Below the pieces are notes generated by a model. That model was not told the DNA's origin, ran no database searches, and saw only the letters and a list, made by a program, of their open reading frames with translations. Source: a virus. From it: a DNA stretch of 29,091 bases. Below are positions 1 through 6,577 of this stretch, one piece after another (position 1 is the stretch's first letter; every line of letters starts with the position of its first letter). The DNA lies in IMG/VR virus record IMGVR_UViG_3300004369_000102, positions 1-29,091 of that record; one strand, 5' to 3'. Made by a program: the position numbers and the translations under genes.

Positions 1-129
1 ATGCCAGATGAGTTTAAACATGACACAAGCATTGACACTTTTACTGCTTACAAAATGTATATCGCATCCAAACCTTGGGTTGCATCTAATTATCTTCGTA
101 ACCCATCCAGAAAACCAGATTGGGTATGA
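1..129 (+). CDS. Small hypothetical protein or C-terminal end of a gene cut by the window edge
   Basis: An open frame runs from the first base to a TGA at 127-129 and gives 42 residues ending in NPSRKPDWV. The first codon is ATG, so this may be a complete small gene, but the window begins there, so an internal methionine of a longer gene is equally possible. The product is hydrophilic with several aromatic residues and has no recognisable motif. It lies 27 bases before the FmdB-like gene in the same direction and is probably co-transcribed with it. I do not recognise a function. Confidence 0.45.
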   Translation: MPDEFKHDTSIDTFTAYKMYIASKPWVASNYLRNPSRKPDWV

Positions 130-156
130 CTAAATAAAACTATACCATTCAAAATT

Positions 157-390
157 ATGCCTACTTATCCTGTTGTTAACAAAGTGACTGGGGAGAAACA
201 AGAACTCCGAATGTCAATGAAAGAATACTGCGACTGGAAAGATCAAAATCCTGATTGGGATAAAGATTGGTCCGCTGGTGTAGCAGGTGTTGCCGAAACT
301 GGCGAATGGAAAAATAAAGTTGATACAGGGTTCAAAGAAGTCTTGACTAATATCAAGAACAAGCACCCTGGCGCAACATTTGAAGTCTGA
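157..390 (+). CDS. FmdB-like small conserved cyanophage protein lacking the zinc ribbon
   Basis: This 77-aa protein begins MPTYPVVNKVTGEKQE, the start typical of FmdB-like regulatory proteins (MPTY, then a TGE-type turn, then an MS..E helix). FmdB proteins proper carry a CxxC zinc ribbon, but here there is no cysteine except the one in EYCDW, so metal binding is unlikely. The second half has conserved-looking NPDW, a Gly-rich stretch, EWK and a FKEVL..IK..HP helix. Small proteins of this kind are common in T4-like cyanophages; their role is unknown. It is followed 8 bases later by phoH, so the two probably share a transcript. The identity as a gene is firm; the FmdB relation is a family-level impression. 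Confidence 0.7.
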   Translation: MPTYPVVNKVTGEKQELRMSMKEYCDWKDQNPDWDKDWSAGVAGVAETGEWKNKVDTGFKEVLTNIKNKHPGATFEV

Positions 391-398
391 GTACAATT

Positions 399-1139
399 AT
401 GCCAAGAAAAAAACAATCTCTCGCTGATACAAGTGCTAAAGTGATGCGTCGGAAGAAACCGATCAACATCGATCAACTTCTAAGTATAGAACCTCTCACT
501 CCTGCACAAGACAAAGTTTTTGAAGATTGGAAAAACAATAAAAACTTGTGTCTTTATGGTTGTGCTGGTACTGGTAAAACATTTGTTGCCCTATACCTGG
601 CTCTAAAAAGTGTTTTAGATCCTAACACTCCATTTGAAAAAATTTACATTGTCAGATCTCTAGTTGCTACTAGAGAGATTGGTTTCCTTCCTGGAGATCA
701 TGAAGACAAATCTGCACTGTATCAAATTCCATACAAGAACATGGTCCAATACATGTTCGAAATGCCAGATGATGCTTCTTTTGAAGTTCTCTACGACAAA
801 CTAAAAGAACAAGAAACTATTTCTTTTTGGAGTACTAGTTTTATTCGTGGTACTACGTTGGATAATGCAATCGTCATCGTAGATGAAATGCAGAACTTGA
901 ACTTTCACGAACTTGATAGTATAATTACAAGGGTTGGTCAAGATACCAAGATTATTTTCTCTGGTGATGCTGTCCAATCTGACCTCGTTAAAACTAACGA
1001 ACGAAATGGTATTCTTAACTTTATGAGTATCATTCAAAGCATGGAAGAGTTTGGTTGTACTGAATTTAATATTCCTGATATTGTTCGTTCTGGTCTTATC
1101 CGAAGTTACTTAATTGCTAAAATTAATGCTGGGTTCTAA
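399..1139 (+). CDS. phoH: PhoH-like P-loop ATPase
   Basis: This 246-aa protein has a Walker A motif GCAGTGKT at residues 54-61 and a Walker B IVIVDE at 158-163 followed by MQN, plus a sensor-like IIFSGD near residue 190. This is the PhoH/SF1-helicase-like ATPase fold. Many T4-like and other marine phages carry phoH; E. coli PhoH belongs to the phosphate regulon, but the phage function is not settled, and a role in RNA or nucleotide metabolism is only proposed. The N-terminal 30 residues are basic (KVMRRKK). The length matches phage PhoH proteins. The stop overlaps the next start (TAATG), which suggests translational coupling to the exonuclease gene. No phosphate-box operator is obvious upstream. 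Confidence 0.93.
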   Translation: MPRKKQSLADTSAKVMRRKKPINIDQLLSIEPLTPAQDKVFEDWKNNKNLCLYGCAGTGKTFVALYLALKSVLDPNTPFEKIYIVRSLVATREIGFLPGDHEDKSALYQIPYKNMVQYMFEMPDDASFEVLYDKLKEQETISFWSTSFIRGTTLDNAIVIVDEMQNLNFHELDSIITRVGQDTKIIFSGDAVQSDLVKTNERNGILNFMSIIQSMEEFGCTEFNIPDIVRSGLIRSYLIAKINAGF

Positions 1140-1801
1140 TGTTTAATCATGTGAATATCGATCTGCCTTCTAAACTAAAACGGGAGGAGATCGATGGTAA
1201 AAGATTCTATAGAATCCCTGGTGATGAAGTAACCAAATTAGTTTCTGTTACCACTGTTACTAGTTTCCAATCTAGAAAATCTATTTCTGAATGGAGACAA
1301 AGAGTAGGTGCAGAAACTGCAAACAAAATATCTCAACGTGCTGCGAGTCGTGGCACAGATATGCATACCCTGGTAGAACATTATCTTAAAAATGAAAATC
1401 TACCAGAGGTACAACCATTATCAGAACTACTGTTCAAGTTTGCAAAACCAAGTCTAAACAAATTAGATAATATACACGCTCTTGAAAAGTCCCTATATAG
1501 TAAGAGACTGGGGATAGCAGGTACTGTTGACTGCATTGCAGAATATAATGGTGAACTTGCTATAGTTGATTTCAAAACATCAAAAGAACCTAAACCTAGA
1601 GAATGGATTGATGGTTATTTTGTACAAGCAGTTGCTTATGCTTGTATGTTATATGAACTAACTGGTATCTCAGTTAAAAAATTAGTTATTATTATGTCTT
1701 GCGAAAATGGAGAGTGTGAAGTCTATGAAGAGTCTGACAAAAACAAGTATATTAGACTACTTTTGCAGTACATCAGAGAATGGAAACAGCATAATGAGTA
1801 A
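1139..1801 (+). CDS. PD-(D/E)XK superfamily exonuclease (MGME1/Cas4/Dna2-like)
   Basis: This 220-aa protein has the motif order of RecB-family nucleases of the MGME1 type: an N-terminal helix with EWRQRVG and a following RG.DMH...E (H76, E80), then GTVD (D131), then VDFKTSK with D144 and K146 of the D-x-K core. These residues would bind the metal ions and cut single-stranded DNA ends. The position between phoH and the late-transcription and replication genes is consistent with a role in DNA processing, recombination or host DNA degradation. The gene starts at TAATG on the phoH stop and its last 8 bases overlap gp33. All key residues are present, so it looks active. The substrate cannot be read from the sequence. 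Confidence 0.85.
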   Translation: MFNHVNIDLPSKLKREEIDGKRFYRIPGDEVTKLVSVTTVTSFQSRKSISEWRQRVGAETANKISQRAASRGTDMHTLVEHYLKNENLPEVQPLSELLFKFAKPSLNKLDNIHALEKSLYSKRLGIAGTVDCIAEYNGELAIVDFKTSKEPKPREWIDGYFVQAVAYACMLYELTGISVKKLVIIMSCENGECEVYEESDKNKYIRLLLQYIREWKQHNE

Positions 1802-2063
1802 TCAAAAGGACGAACTAGAGAATCTACTGGAAGGTAAATTCTTAACTGCTTCTAAATTCTCTATGGAGATTGAGCAGATTGTTCGTGACTGTAAAGGTGA
1901 ACTCAATTATATTGAAGCTGTTATTTGTTATTGTGAAGAGAATCAAATTGAACTCGAAGGAATTGGTCGTTTAATTTCCAAACCACTTAAGGAAAAACTT
2001 CGTGCTGATGCACAAAGACTTAACTGTATTAAACGAACTACTAGAGCAAAGTTGCCACTGTGA
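1794..2063 (+). CDS. gp33: gp33, late transcription coactivator
   Basis: The protein from ATG 1794 has 89 aa, with the helical core FLTASKFSMEIEQIVRD, then NYIEAVICYCEENQIELE and a basic tail (KRTTRAKLPL). This resembles T4 gp33 (112 aa), which bridges RNA polymerase (beta flap) and the gp45 sliding clamp so that the gp55 sigma factor can fire late promoters. The frame is open further upstream, but those codons overlap the exonuclease gene and read as out-of-frame sequence; ATG 1794 gives the expected N-terminus. It overlaps the exonuclease stop by 8 bases and its TGA overlaps the GTG of gp59. Order 33-59-32 is the T4-like order, which supports the call. Confidence 0.8.
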   Translation: MSNQKDELENLLEGKFLTASKFSMEIEQIVRDCKGELNYIEAVICYCEENQIELEGIGRLISKPLKEKLRADAQRLNCIKRTTRAKLPL

Positions 2064-2656
2064 CTGGATTTGAAGTTTACAAAACTTACTTAGCAATCAA
2101 ATTACATTTTACAAAAGATACTTACAATTACTTTACTTTCAACGGAAAGTCTAGAGCATCAGAGAAGTCTTTTGAAAAAAGAAAGGATAGATACTTCTTC
2201 AAGAAACTTGCTTCCAAGTTTGATGAGGTAACTATCCTTCAATTTTTTGTATCTCATTTTGTAGAAAATAGTAGTACTTGGATTGGGGATATCTCTGTCT
2301 ACAATTCAAAAACATATACAGAATGGAAGAAAAAAATTCAATCGATGTCAAACACATTTGATAATGACATGGATTATATGTTAGGAATATGCTCCTTTGA
2401 GGATATATTCAAATGTAAATTAGGACAACACCCATACTTGATTCAAGCTTATATGGGTGATAGAATTACCCTAGAGACACTGGTGATCTTGAATCAATTA
2501 CTCAATTACATTCCAGACTTTGACAAACAAATCAAAGAACCAGTTGTTTGGCCCACGATCAAAAAAAAGGTAGTGAAATACGAACCATTTTTGTCAGTGG
2601 ATAAGAATAAATACAAGAGTATCCTGATGGAGAAGTTAGCACATGGCGTTTTTTGA
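2060..2656 (+). CDS. gp59: gp59, loader of the gp41 replicative helicase
   Basis: This 198-aa protein aligns by eye with T4 gp59 (217 aa): VYKTYLAIKLHF near the N-terminus, then KRKDRYFFKKLASKF, a segment with WIGDIS at about residues 76-81, and the C-terminal helical half with FETFI-like TLETLVILNQLLNYI. In T4 this all-helical protein binds forked DNA and gp32 and loads gp41 helicase. The start is a GTG at 2060-2062 inside the gp33 stop (GTGA), consistent with translational coupling; no ATG is available at a sensible place. It overlaps the next gene by 14 bases. Gene order next to gp33 and gp32 supports the assignment. Confidence 0.9.
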   Translation: MTGFEVYKTYLAIKLHFTKDTYNYFTFNGKSRASEKSFEKRKDRYFFKKLASKFDEVTILQFFVSHFVENSSTWIGDISVYNSKTYTEWKKKIQSMSNTFDNDMDYMLGICSFEDIFKCKLGQHPYLIQAYMGDRITLETLVILNQLLNYIPDFDKQIKEPVVWPTIKKKVVKYEPFLSVDKNKYKSILMEKLAHGVF

Positions 2657-2972
2657 CGAAGCTCACATCAGAGCCGAAGCAGCAGAACTCTTTGATCTAT
2701 ATCAAAGACTGATGCAACTAAGCATGGGTGGGTGCATTACTATGGAAACAAAAATTGAATACTTGGAAAAAATCTCTAGGGTAGTTGAACTTCAAAAGAT
2801 TATGTACTTCAGAGCAAAGTATTCCGAGGAAAAAGATGCAGCTGAATTCGTTCAGCATCTAACACAATGTGCTAACATGCTTGGATACGATGGGCATATC
2901 GATGAAGTCTTTGTCGATATGGAAGCGGACATCCATAAAGCCAACGAGATTTTAAAAAATCAAAAGGGTTGA
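2643..2972 (+). CDS. DUF1825-family protein (cyanobacterial-type unknown)
   Basis: This 109-aa, mostly helical, acidic protein begins MAFFDEAHIRAEAAELF and continues with LYQRLMQLS. This matches the start of the DUF1825 family of cyanobacteria, whose members begin MAFFD...EEA..LF.DYQ.LMQL and have roughly this length. The rest has alternating helices (YLEKISRVVELQKIMYFRAKYSE, read as separate segments) and ends in a lysine-rich tail. Function is unknown in host and phage. It starts 14 bases inside gp59 and its stop lies next to the gp32 promoter, so it is the last gene of the upstream operon. Placement between two replisome genes hints at a role in replication or in host takeover, but that is inference. 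Confidence 0.75.
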   Translation: MAFFDEAHIRAEAAELFDLYQRLMQLSMGGCITMETKIEYLEKISRVVELQKIMYFRAKYSEEKDAAEFVQHLTQCANMLGYDGHIDEVFVDMEADIHKANEILKNQKG

Positions 2973-2997
2973 CTGTCCGACCCAAACCGATTATAAT
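2969..2997 (+). promoter_or_regulatory. Strong vegetative-type promoter of gp32
   Basis: TTGACT (2969-2974) and a perfect TATAAT (2992-2997) are separated by 17 bases. The -35 box overlaps the stop region of the DUF1825 gene. Transcription would start near 3004, leaving a leader of about 48 bases before the gp32 ATG. The host housekeeping sigma factor should read it, so gp32 would be made early or in the middle period. GGGT (2967-2970) and ACCC (2980-2983) form a small inverted repeat over the -35 region. Confidence 0.8.
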
Positions 2998-3051
2998 GAT
3001 TAGGTGGACAACACCACACAGACCAAATACGAACAAATACGGAGAACACAC

Positions 3052-3948
3052 ATGTCTTTTTCTGCACTCAAGCGCGACTCTGGTTCCGCTTTTGAAAAAC
3101 TGACCCGCGAATTGGAAAAGGTTTCCTCGGGTGAAGGTTCCTCTAGGGATGATAATCTCTGGAAGCCCGAGATGGACAAGTCGGGTAATGGTTATGCAGT
3201 CATTCGATTTCTTCCTGCACCTGAAGGGGAAGATCTTCCTTGGGCAAAGATCTTTAGTCATGCATTCCAAGGTCCTGGTGGATGGTATATTGAAAACTCT
3301 CTTACGACTATTGGTAAGTCTGATCCTGTTGGTGATATGAATCGTCAACTTTGGAACTCTGGTTCTGATCGTGACAAAGAGACTGCTCGTAAACAGAAAC
3401 GTAAACTGTCTTATTACTCCAACATCTATGTTGTGAAGGATCCTCTTCATCCTGAGAATGAAGGTAAAGTCTTCCTTTACAAGTATGGTAAGAAGATCCA
3501 TGACAAGATTGTTGAAGCAATGCAACCTGCATTTGCTGATGAAACTCCCATCAATCCTTTCGATTTCTGGAAAGGTGCTGACTTCAAACTGAAGATTCGC
3601 AAACTTGATGGTTATTGGAACTATGATAAGTCGGAGTTTGATTCTCCTTCTACTCTTGGTGACTTCGATGATACCCAACTCGAAGCAATCTACAAGACCC
3701 AGTATTCTCTTGCTGAACTGACTTCTGCAGAACAGTTTAAGACTTACGAGGAACTTGAGAAACGTATGAACACTGTCCTGAACACTCGTAAACAACCTCG
3801 TATCGACAATGAGGTTGAAGATGAAGAAGATTTCCAGCCGGAAATGTCTACAACTTCTGAGACTGTGAGTGTCGGTGCATCTCGTTCTCCTGTGCAGGAC
3901 GAAGATGATGATGCTATGTCATACTTCGCTCGACTTGCCGAAGAGTGA
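3052..3948 (+). CDS. gp32: gp32, single-stranded DNA-binding protein
   Basis: This 298-aa protein follows T4 gp32 closely: a basic N-terminal LAST-like patch (KRDSGS), GNGYAVIRFLP at 45-55, GWYIEN near 77-82, NIYVVKDPLHPENEGKV (T4 has NILVVKDPAAPENEGKV), then an OB-fold core and an acidic tail (EDEEDF and DEDDDAMSYF). It binds single-stranded DNA cooperatively and contacts gp59 and the polymerase through the tail. Unlike T4 gp32 it has no cysteine at all; positions equal to zinc ligands C77, C87 and C90 are S83, about V93 and about M96, while the histidine (H70) remains. Start ATG 3052 is chosen over the upstream GTG 3004 because that GTG lies at the predicted transcript start and GGAG (3041-3044) precedes the ATG. 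Confidence 0.95.
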   Translation: MSFSALKRDSGSAFEKLTRELEKVSSGEGSSRDDNLWKPEMDKSGNGYAVIRFLPAPEGEDLPWAKIFSHAFQGPGGWYIENSLTTIGKSDPVGDMNRQLWNSGSDRDKETARKQKRKLSYYSNIYVVKDPLHPENEGKVFLYKYGKKIHDKIVEAMQPAFADETPINPFDFWKGADFKLKIRKLDGYWNYDKSEFDSPSTLGDFDDTQLEAIYKTQYSLAELTSAEQFKTYEELEKRMNTVLNTRKQPRIDNEVEDEEDFQPEMSTTSETVSVGASRSPVQDEDDDAMSYFARLAEE

Positions 3949-3956
3949 TATAAATA
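3949..3956 (+). promoter_or_regulatory. T4-type late promoter motif TATAAATA
   Basis: TATAAATA directly follows the gp32 stop codon (TGA 3946-3948) and is followed by G. It is identical to the T4 late promoter core read by gp55 sigma factor. Transcripts from it would meet the terminator at 3993-4029 after a few dozen bases, so its main product may be a short RNA unless readthrough occurs. Confidence 0.55.
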
Positions 3957-3992
3957 GTTATGTGCTGATCGTGCGGGTCACACAATATAAGA

Positions 3993-4029
3993 AGGGGTGG
4001 TTTGTCGCTTTGACTACCCCTCTTTTTTT
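3993..4029 (+). terminator. Rho-independent terminator after gp32
   Basis: AGGGGTGGT (3993-4001) pairs with ACTACCCCT (4013-4021), a 9-bp stem with one G-U pair and an 11-base loop, followed by C and seven T (4023-4029). The stem and T run fit an intrinsic terminator on the plus strand ending the gp32 transcript. Confidence 0.85.
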
Positions 4030-4046
4030 ATGAGTACAAATACGGA

Positions 4047-4075
4047 TTTACAATTTGTTTGGGATCACATATAAT
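4047..4075 (+). promoter_or_regulatory. Vegetative-type promoter for the small Cys-rich gene
   Basis: TTTACA (4047-4052) and a perfect TATAAT (4070-4075) are separated by exactly 17 bases. Transcription would begin near 4082 and run through the 56-aa gene at 4150 to the terminator at 4328. The leader of roughly 68 bases contains no convincing start codon of its own. Confidence 0.7.
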
Positions 4076-4149
4076 ACAAACATCTTCGGGATAACATAAT
4101 GTAAGAAAAAATCATTCTTTGTTATTAAGTAACTATTGCATGGAGAATT

Positions 4150-4320
4150 ATGCACAACCTTGTATCGTACAATCAGCTCGCAGAATGGAGACATTTTGCA
4201 GAGACTGTAGATAAACATAATGAAGAGTTAGATTTGATTAATGATTATTATAATTGTTTGATTGAATGTGACGATGACCAAGGATCATGTAAACGTATCT
4301 GTAGGAGAATACTGCAATAG
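4150..4320 (+). CDS. Small Cys-rich hypothetical protein (56 aa)
   Basis: ATG 4150 is preceded by TGGAGA (4141-4146) as ribosome binding site and opens a 56-residue frame ending in TAG 4318-4320. The N-terminal half is helical and charged (LAEWRHFAETVDKHNEELD); the C-terminal half has four cysteines in the order Cx3C, six residues, Cx3C (NCLIEC, then SCKRIC), a pattern that could form two disulfides or bind a metal. It has its own promoter (4047-4075) and its own terminator, so it is a single-gene unit between gp32 and the inverted gp53. Proteins with an ECDDD..CKRIC ending look familiar from other cyanophages, but no function is known to me. Confidence 0.75.
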   Translation: MHNLVSYNQLAEWRHFAETVDKHNEELDLINDYYNCLIECDDDQGSCKRICRRILQ

Positions 4321-4327
4321 TCTTTAT

Positions 4328-4352
4328 GGGGGGTTGACTACCCCTCTTTTTT
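4328..4352 (+). terminator. Rho-independent terminator of the small Cys-rich gene
   Basis: A G-rich run followed by GGGGT pairs with ACCCC (5-6 bp, loop TGACT), then T, C and an uninterrupted run of eight or more T. The block TGACTACCCCTCTTTTTTT is the same as in the terminator at 3993-4029. It lies between convergent genes, abuts the gp53 stop codon on the other strand, and has a T run only for the plus strand. Confidence 0.75.
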
Positions 4353-5060
4353 TTACTTAGATCTAACTAGAGGTTCAGAAATTCTAAAACCGTTTTGATC
4401 TATCTTGTACTCAGTATCGTAAGCAAGTAGAGTCTCTAGTTCTTCTTCTAATAAAGATAAGTATTTTTTTCTTGGAATAATAATATCTCTTTTACTTTCA
4501 TTCAACTGGTATTCATATTCACGATTAGTCACCGCTGTAAGACCCTGTGATGCGGTTACAGTGTTAACTACCTGTGTGGTAATGCCATTGGTTGTAGACG
4601 TTGTGTAGTAGGTAAATGACCAGTCTGGGAGGTAATTTGTTGCTTTTTGAGCAGTAGTACCTTGGTAGTATTCAATGATAGTTCCTTGTTCTAGTACAAT
4701 ACCAAGTTCAGTATCTGTAATTCTATCTGTTTCCCAGTGTCTAATATCATCAATTTTATCACCATACTTGTTATTAACGTATTCCTCTAGTTCATCTGGT
4801 GCAATGGGCCACTCAGATCTAACATCGGTAATGTTATTCAACAGTAGAATTGCCCAATAGTAATTTGGATTCTTATACTCATTATAAGAAACCTGATCTG
4901 GGGACTGTCCTGGGTTAATAGTATATGGCACCGAAGAGGAATAGATGGCATTAAAACTATCTCTCGCTCTCACACGACGAAATAAATTTTTAGATAACTT
5001 ATAGTTATCCTTTTCTTTAAAGTCTGGATAAAGAAAATTTGGTTGAGAATCGAAAAACAT
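4353..5060 (-). CDS. gp53: gp53, baseplate wedge subunit
   Basis: This 235-aa protein shows the gp53 signature: Y.INPGQSPDQVSYNEYKNPNYYWAILL (read as pieces: GQSPDQVSYNEY and NYYWAILLLNNITD) followed by SEWP, about residues 47-88. In T4, gp53 (196 aa) joins neighbouring baseplate wedges during baseplate assembly. The N-terminal region contains the expected F..YP.F and R..R...F.A.YSS segments. The C-terminal third is longer than in T4 and ends with RISEPLVRSK. The gene is on the minus strand, nine bases behind gp48 and transcribed with it; both run opposite to all other genes here. Start ATG 5060 follows the gp48 stop directly. Confidence 0.85.
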   Translation of the reverse strand: MFFDSQPNFLYPDFKEKDNYKLSKNLFRRVRARDSFNAIYSSSVPYTINPGQSPDQVSYNEYKNPNYYWAILLLNNITDVRSEWPIAPDELEEYVNNKYGDKIDDIRHWETDRITDTELGIVLEQGTIIEYYQGTTAQKATNYLPDWSFTYYTTSTTNGITTQVVNTVTASQGLTAVTNREYEYQLNESKRDIIIPRKKYLSLLEEELETLLAYDTEYKIDQNGFRISEPLVRSK

Positions 5061-5069
5061 TTTGAGTAA

Positions 5070-6104
5070 TTAGTAGTTTTCTAGAAGAACTTCGGTAGAA
5101 GTAATAATCTCAGTTTCTGTAAAGTTTAACGTCATGTTATATGCAACTGGGTCAGCACCTACATAGGTCGCCCAAACAGCATCTGGTGTGTAATTAATAC
5201 TAACACTGGTTAGAACGCATGGTTTGATTCTTGGCAGAGAAGTAATTTCTGTATTGTCATCTCCGTTTCTCCAACCAATTCTAAAAATTTTGGGAACGGT
5301 TAACCAACGATCAGAAAGATTTCCACTATCACCAGCTTCACTATTTTCTTTTAGACCCAACGTAGATGCATAGTCTGGCAGGGCATATGCTCTAAGTGTT
5401 TTAATAATTTGTTTAATGTTCGCAGTTTCGGAAGAATTTCTAGGAACTAACTTCCAGTCAAAAGAAAATGTTCTCATCGTAACACCATTAAATACCTGTT
5501 CGGTATATGGATTCATGATTTTACCAAAACCATTTTGTGTTACTTGAGCAGCACCACCTTGTCCTAATACAGAATCTAAAGCCTTCATTGCAAGACCAAT
5601 TTTTCCTCCACCCGCTAGAGCCTGAACATCTTTTGCGATACCAGCTGCAGACTCTTGGTTGATAATTCCTTTTGCGATTGATGGTAGAATCTTTCCAACC
5701 ACTCCACTACCCTCTTTGTATTGAGGAGAATCACTATAGTTTAGATTATTTGGTACAGGTAAAATTACTGTAGCAATTTTATCTGCATTAGTATTTGTTT
5801 TTTGTGCTTGGATGTTAGAGAGATAAGAAGTACCAGTGGAAATACCAGAATATTGTATTCCAGATTCTCCTTCCTTTGCCTCAGCACCCTCTGTACCAGA
5901 AGTTTGAGTTGCTCCAGTAGCTTGAAATTGTAGTTCTGTTGTTTTGACAAACTCTACAATATCAATCTGCATATAATCATAACCAAGACCAATAGGCCAC
6001 TGCAAATTACCAGTGGCTCCAAGAGTTTGACCACTAACAGCAGTATTAGCTGCAAATTGCCTTAGGTAATTTGGTAGCTCATCGGCGAATGATTTGGACG
6101 CCAT
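5070..6104 (-). CDS. gp48: gp48, baseplate tail-tube junction protein
   Basis: From ATG 6104 the protein has 344 aa (T4 gp48: 364), beginning MASKSFADELPNYLRQFAAN. It contains a Gly/Ala-rich middle (about 150-190) and a C-terminal domain with NPYTEQVFNGVTMRTFSFDW, IKTLRAYALPD and MTLNFTETEII, the tube-like fold that caps the baseplate hub and starts the tail tube. MNPYTEQ.F..v..R.F.F.WklvPR is shared with contractile-tail tube-initiator proteins. The frame extends upstream to 6170, but that would run into gp4 on the other strand and add 22 untypical residues, so 6104 is preferred. It is the first gene of a minus-strand pair with gp53 and lies back to back with gp4, 35 bases away. Confidence 0.85.
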   Translation of the reverse strand: MASKSFADELPNYLRQFAANTAVSGQTLGATGNLQWPIGLGYDYMQIDIVEFVKTTELQFQATGATQTSGTEGAEAKEGESGIQYSGISTGTSYLSNIQAQKTNTNADKIATVILPVPNNLNYSDSPQYKEGSGVVGKILPSIAKGIINQESAAGIAKDVQALAGGGKIGLAMKALDSVLGQGGAAQVTQNGFGKIMNPYTEQVFNGVTMRTFSFDWKLVPRNSSETANIKQIIKTLRAYALPDYASTLGLKENSEAGDSGNLSDRWLTVPKIFRIGWRNGDDNTEITSLPRIKPCVLTSVSINYTPDAVWATYVGADPVAYNMTLNFTETEIITSTEVLLENY

Positions 6105-6139
6105 AAATATTTCTAACCGATCTATTCCTATAGCTATAT

Positions 6140-6577
6140 ATGAACACTCTGAAGGGTAGATATATTCCAAGAAATATTCGTAAGTATAGAGGTGACTATA
6201 AAAATATTATTTACAGATCATCTTGGGAATTAAAGTTCATGAAATACTGTGATTTGAATGATAGTATTCTTGAGTGGGGCAGTGAGGAGGTTGTAATTCC
6301 ATACAGATCTCCACTTGACAATAGAATTCACAGATACTTTGTTGACTTTTATATTAAGGTTGAGGATGTGAATGGTAATATTAAAAGGTATTTGATTGAA
6401 GTCAAACCAAAAAGACAAACAACTCCACCGCCAAAACCAAAGAGACAAACTAAAAAATACATCTATGAAGTAACTGAATACGCAAAGAACCAAGCAAAAT
6501 GGAAAGCAGCATCGGAATTTTGTGAGGACAGACAATGGAACTTCATGATAATCACCGAAGACGAACTTAAGATATGA
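6140..6577 (+). CDS. gp4: gp4 (gp50/65), head completion protein
   Basis: This 145-aa protein (T4: 150 aa) has the characteristic start RGDYKNIIYRSSWELKFM, then EEVVIPYRSPLDNRIHRYF.DFY, EVKP, and NQAKWKAASEFC near the C-terminus. In T4 this protein finishes the packaged head before the tail joins. The E..VIPY, VDFY and LIEVKPK segments resemble the order of a Mrr/PD-(D/E)XK-like endonuclease core (E, D, ExK), a resemblance reported for T4 gp4 relatives; whether cleavage occurs here is not known. A proline- and lysine-rich linker (TPPPKPKRQTKK) sits at about residues 94-105. Its stop overlaps the next start (ATGA). No clear Shine-Dalgarno precedes the ATG. Confidence 0.85.
   Translation: MNTLKGRYIPRNIRKYRGDYKNIIYRSSWELKFMKYCDLNDSILEWGSEEVVIPYRSPLDNRIHRYFVDFYIKVEDVNGNIKRYLIEVKPKRQTTPPPKPKRQTKKYIYEVTEYAKNQAKWKAASEFCEDRQWNFMIITEDELKI

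Noticed and set aside
3004-3051. GTG start giving gp32 16 more residues
   Set aside because: The GTG is at the predicted transcript start and has no ribosome binding site; the ATG at 3052 has GGAG and gives the gp32-like N-terminus.
2872-3795. Long open frame of 307 codons on the minus strand
   Set aside because: It lies opposite gp32, which is certain; the translation is rich in Arg, Cys and Ile without any motif and has no promoter or ribosome binding site.
6105-6170. 22-residue N-terminal extension of gp48
   Set aside because: It would overlap gp4 on the opposite strand, and MASKSFADELPNYLRQ from 6104 is the better family start.
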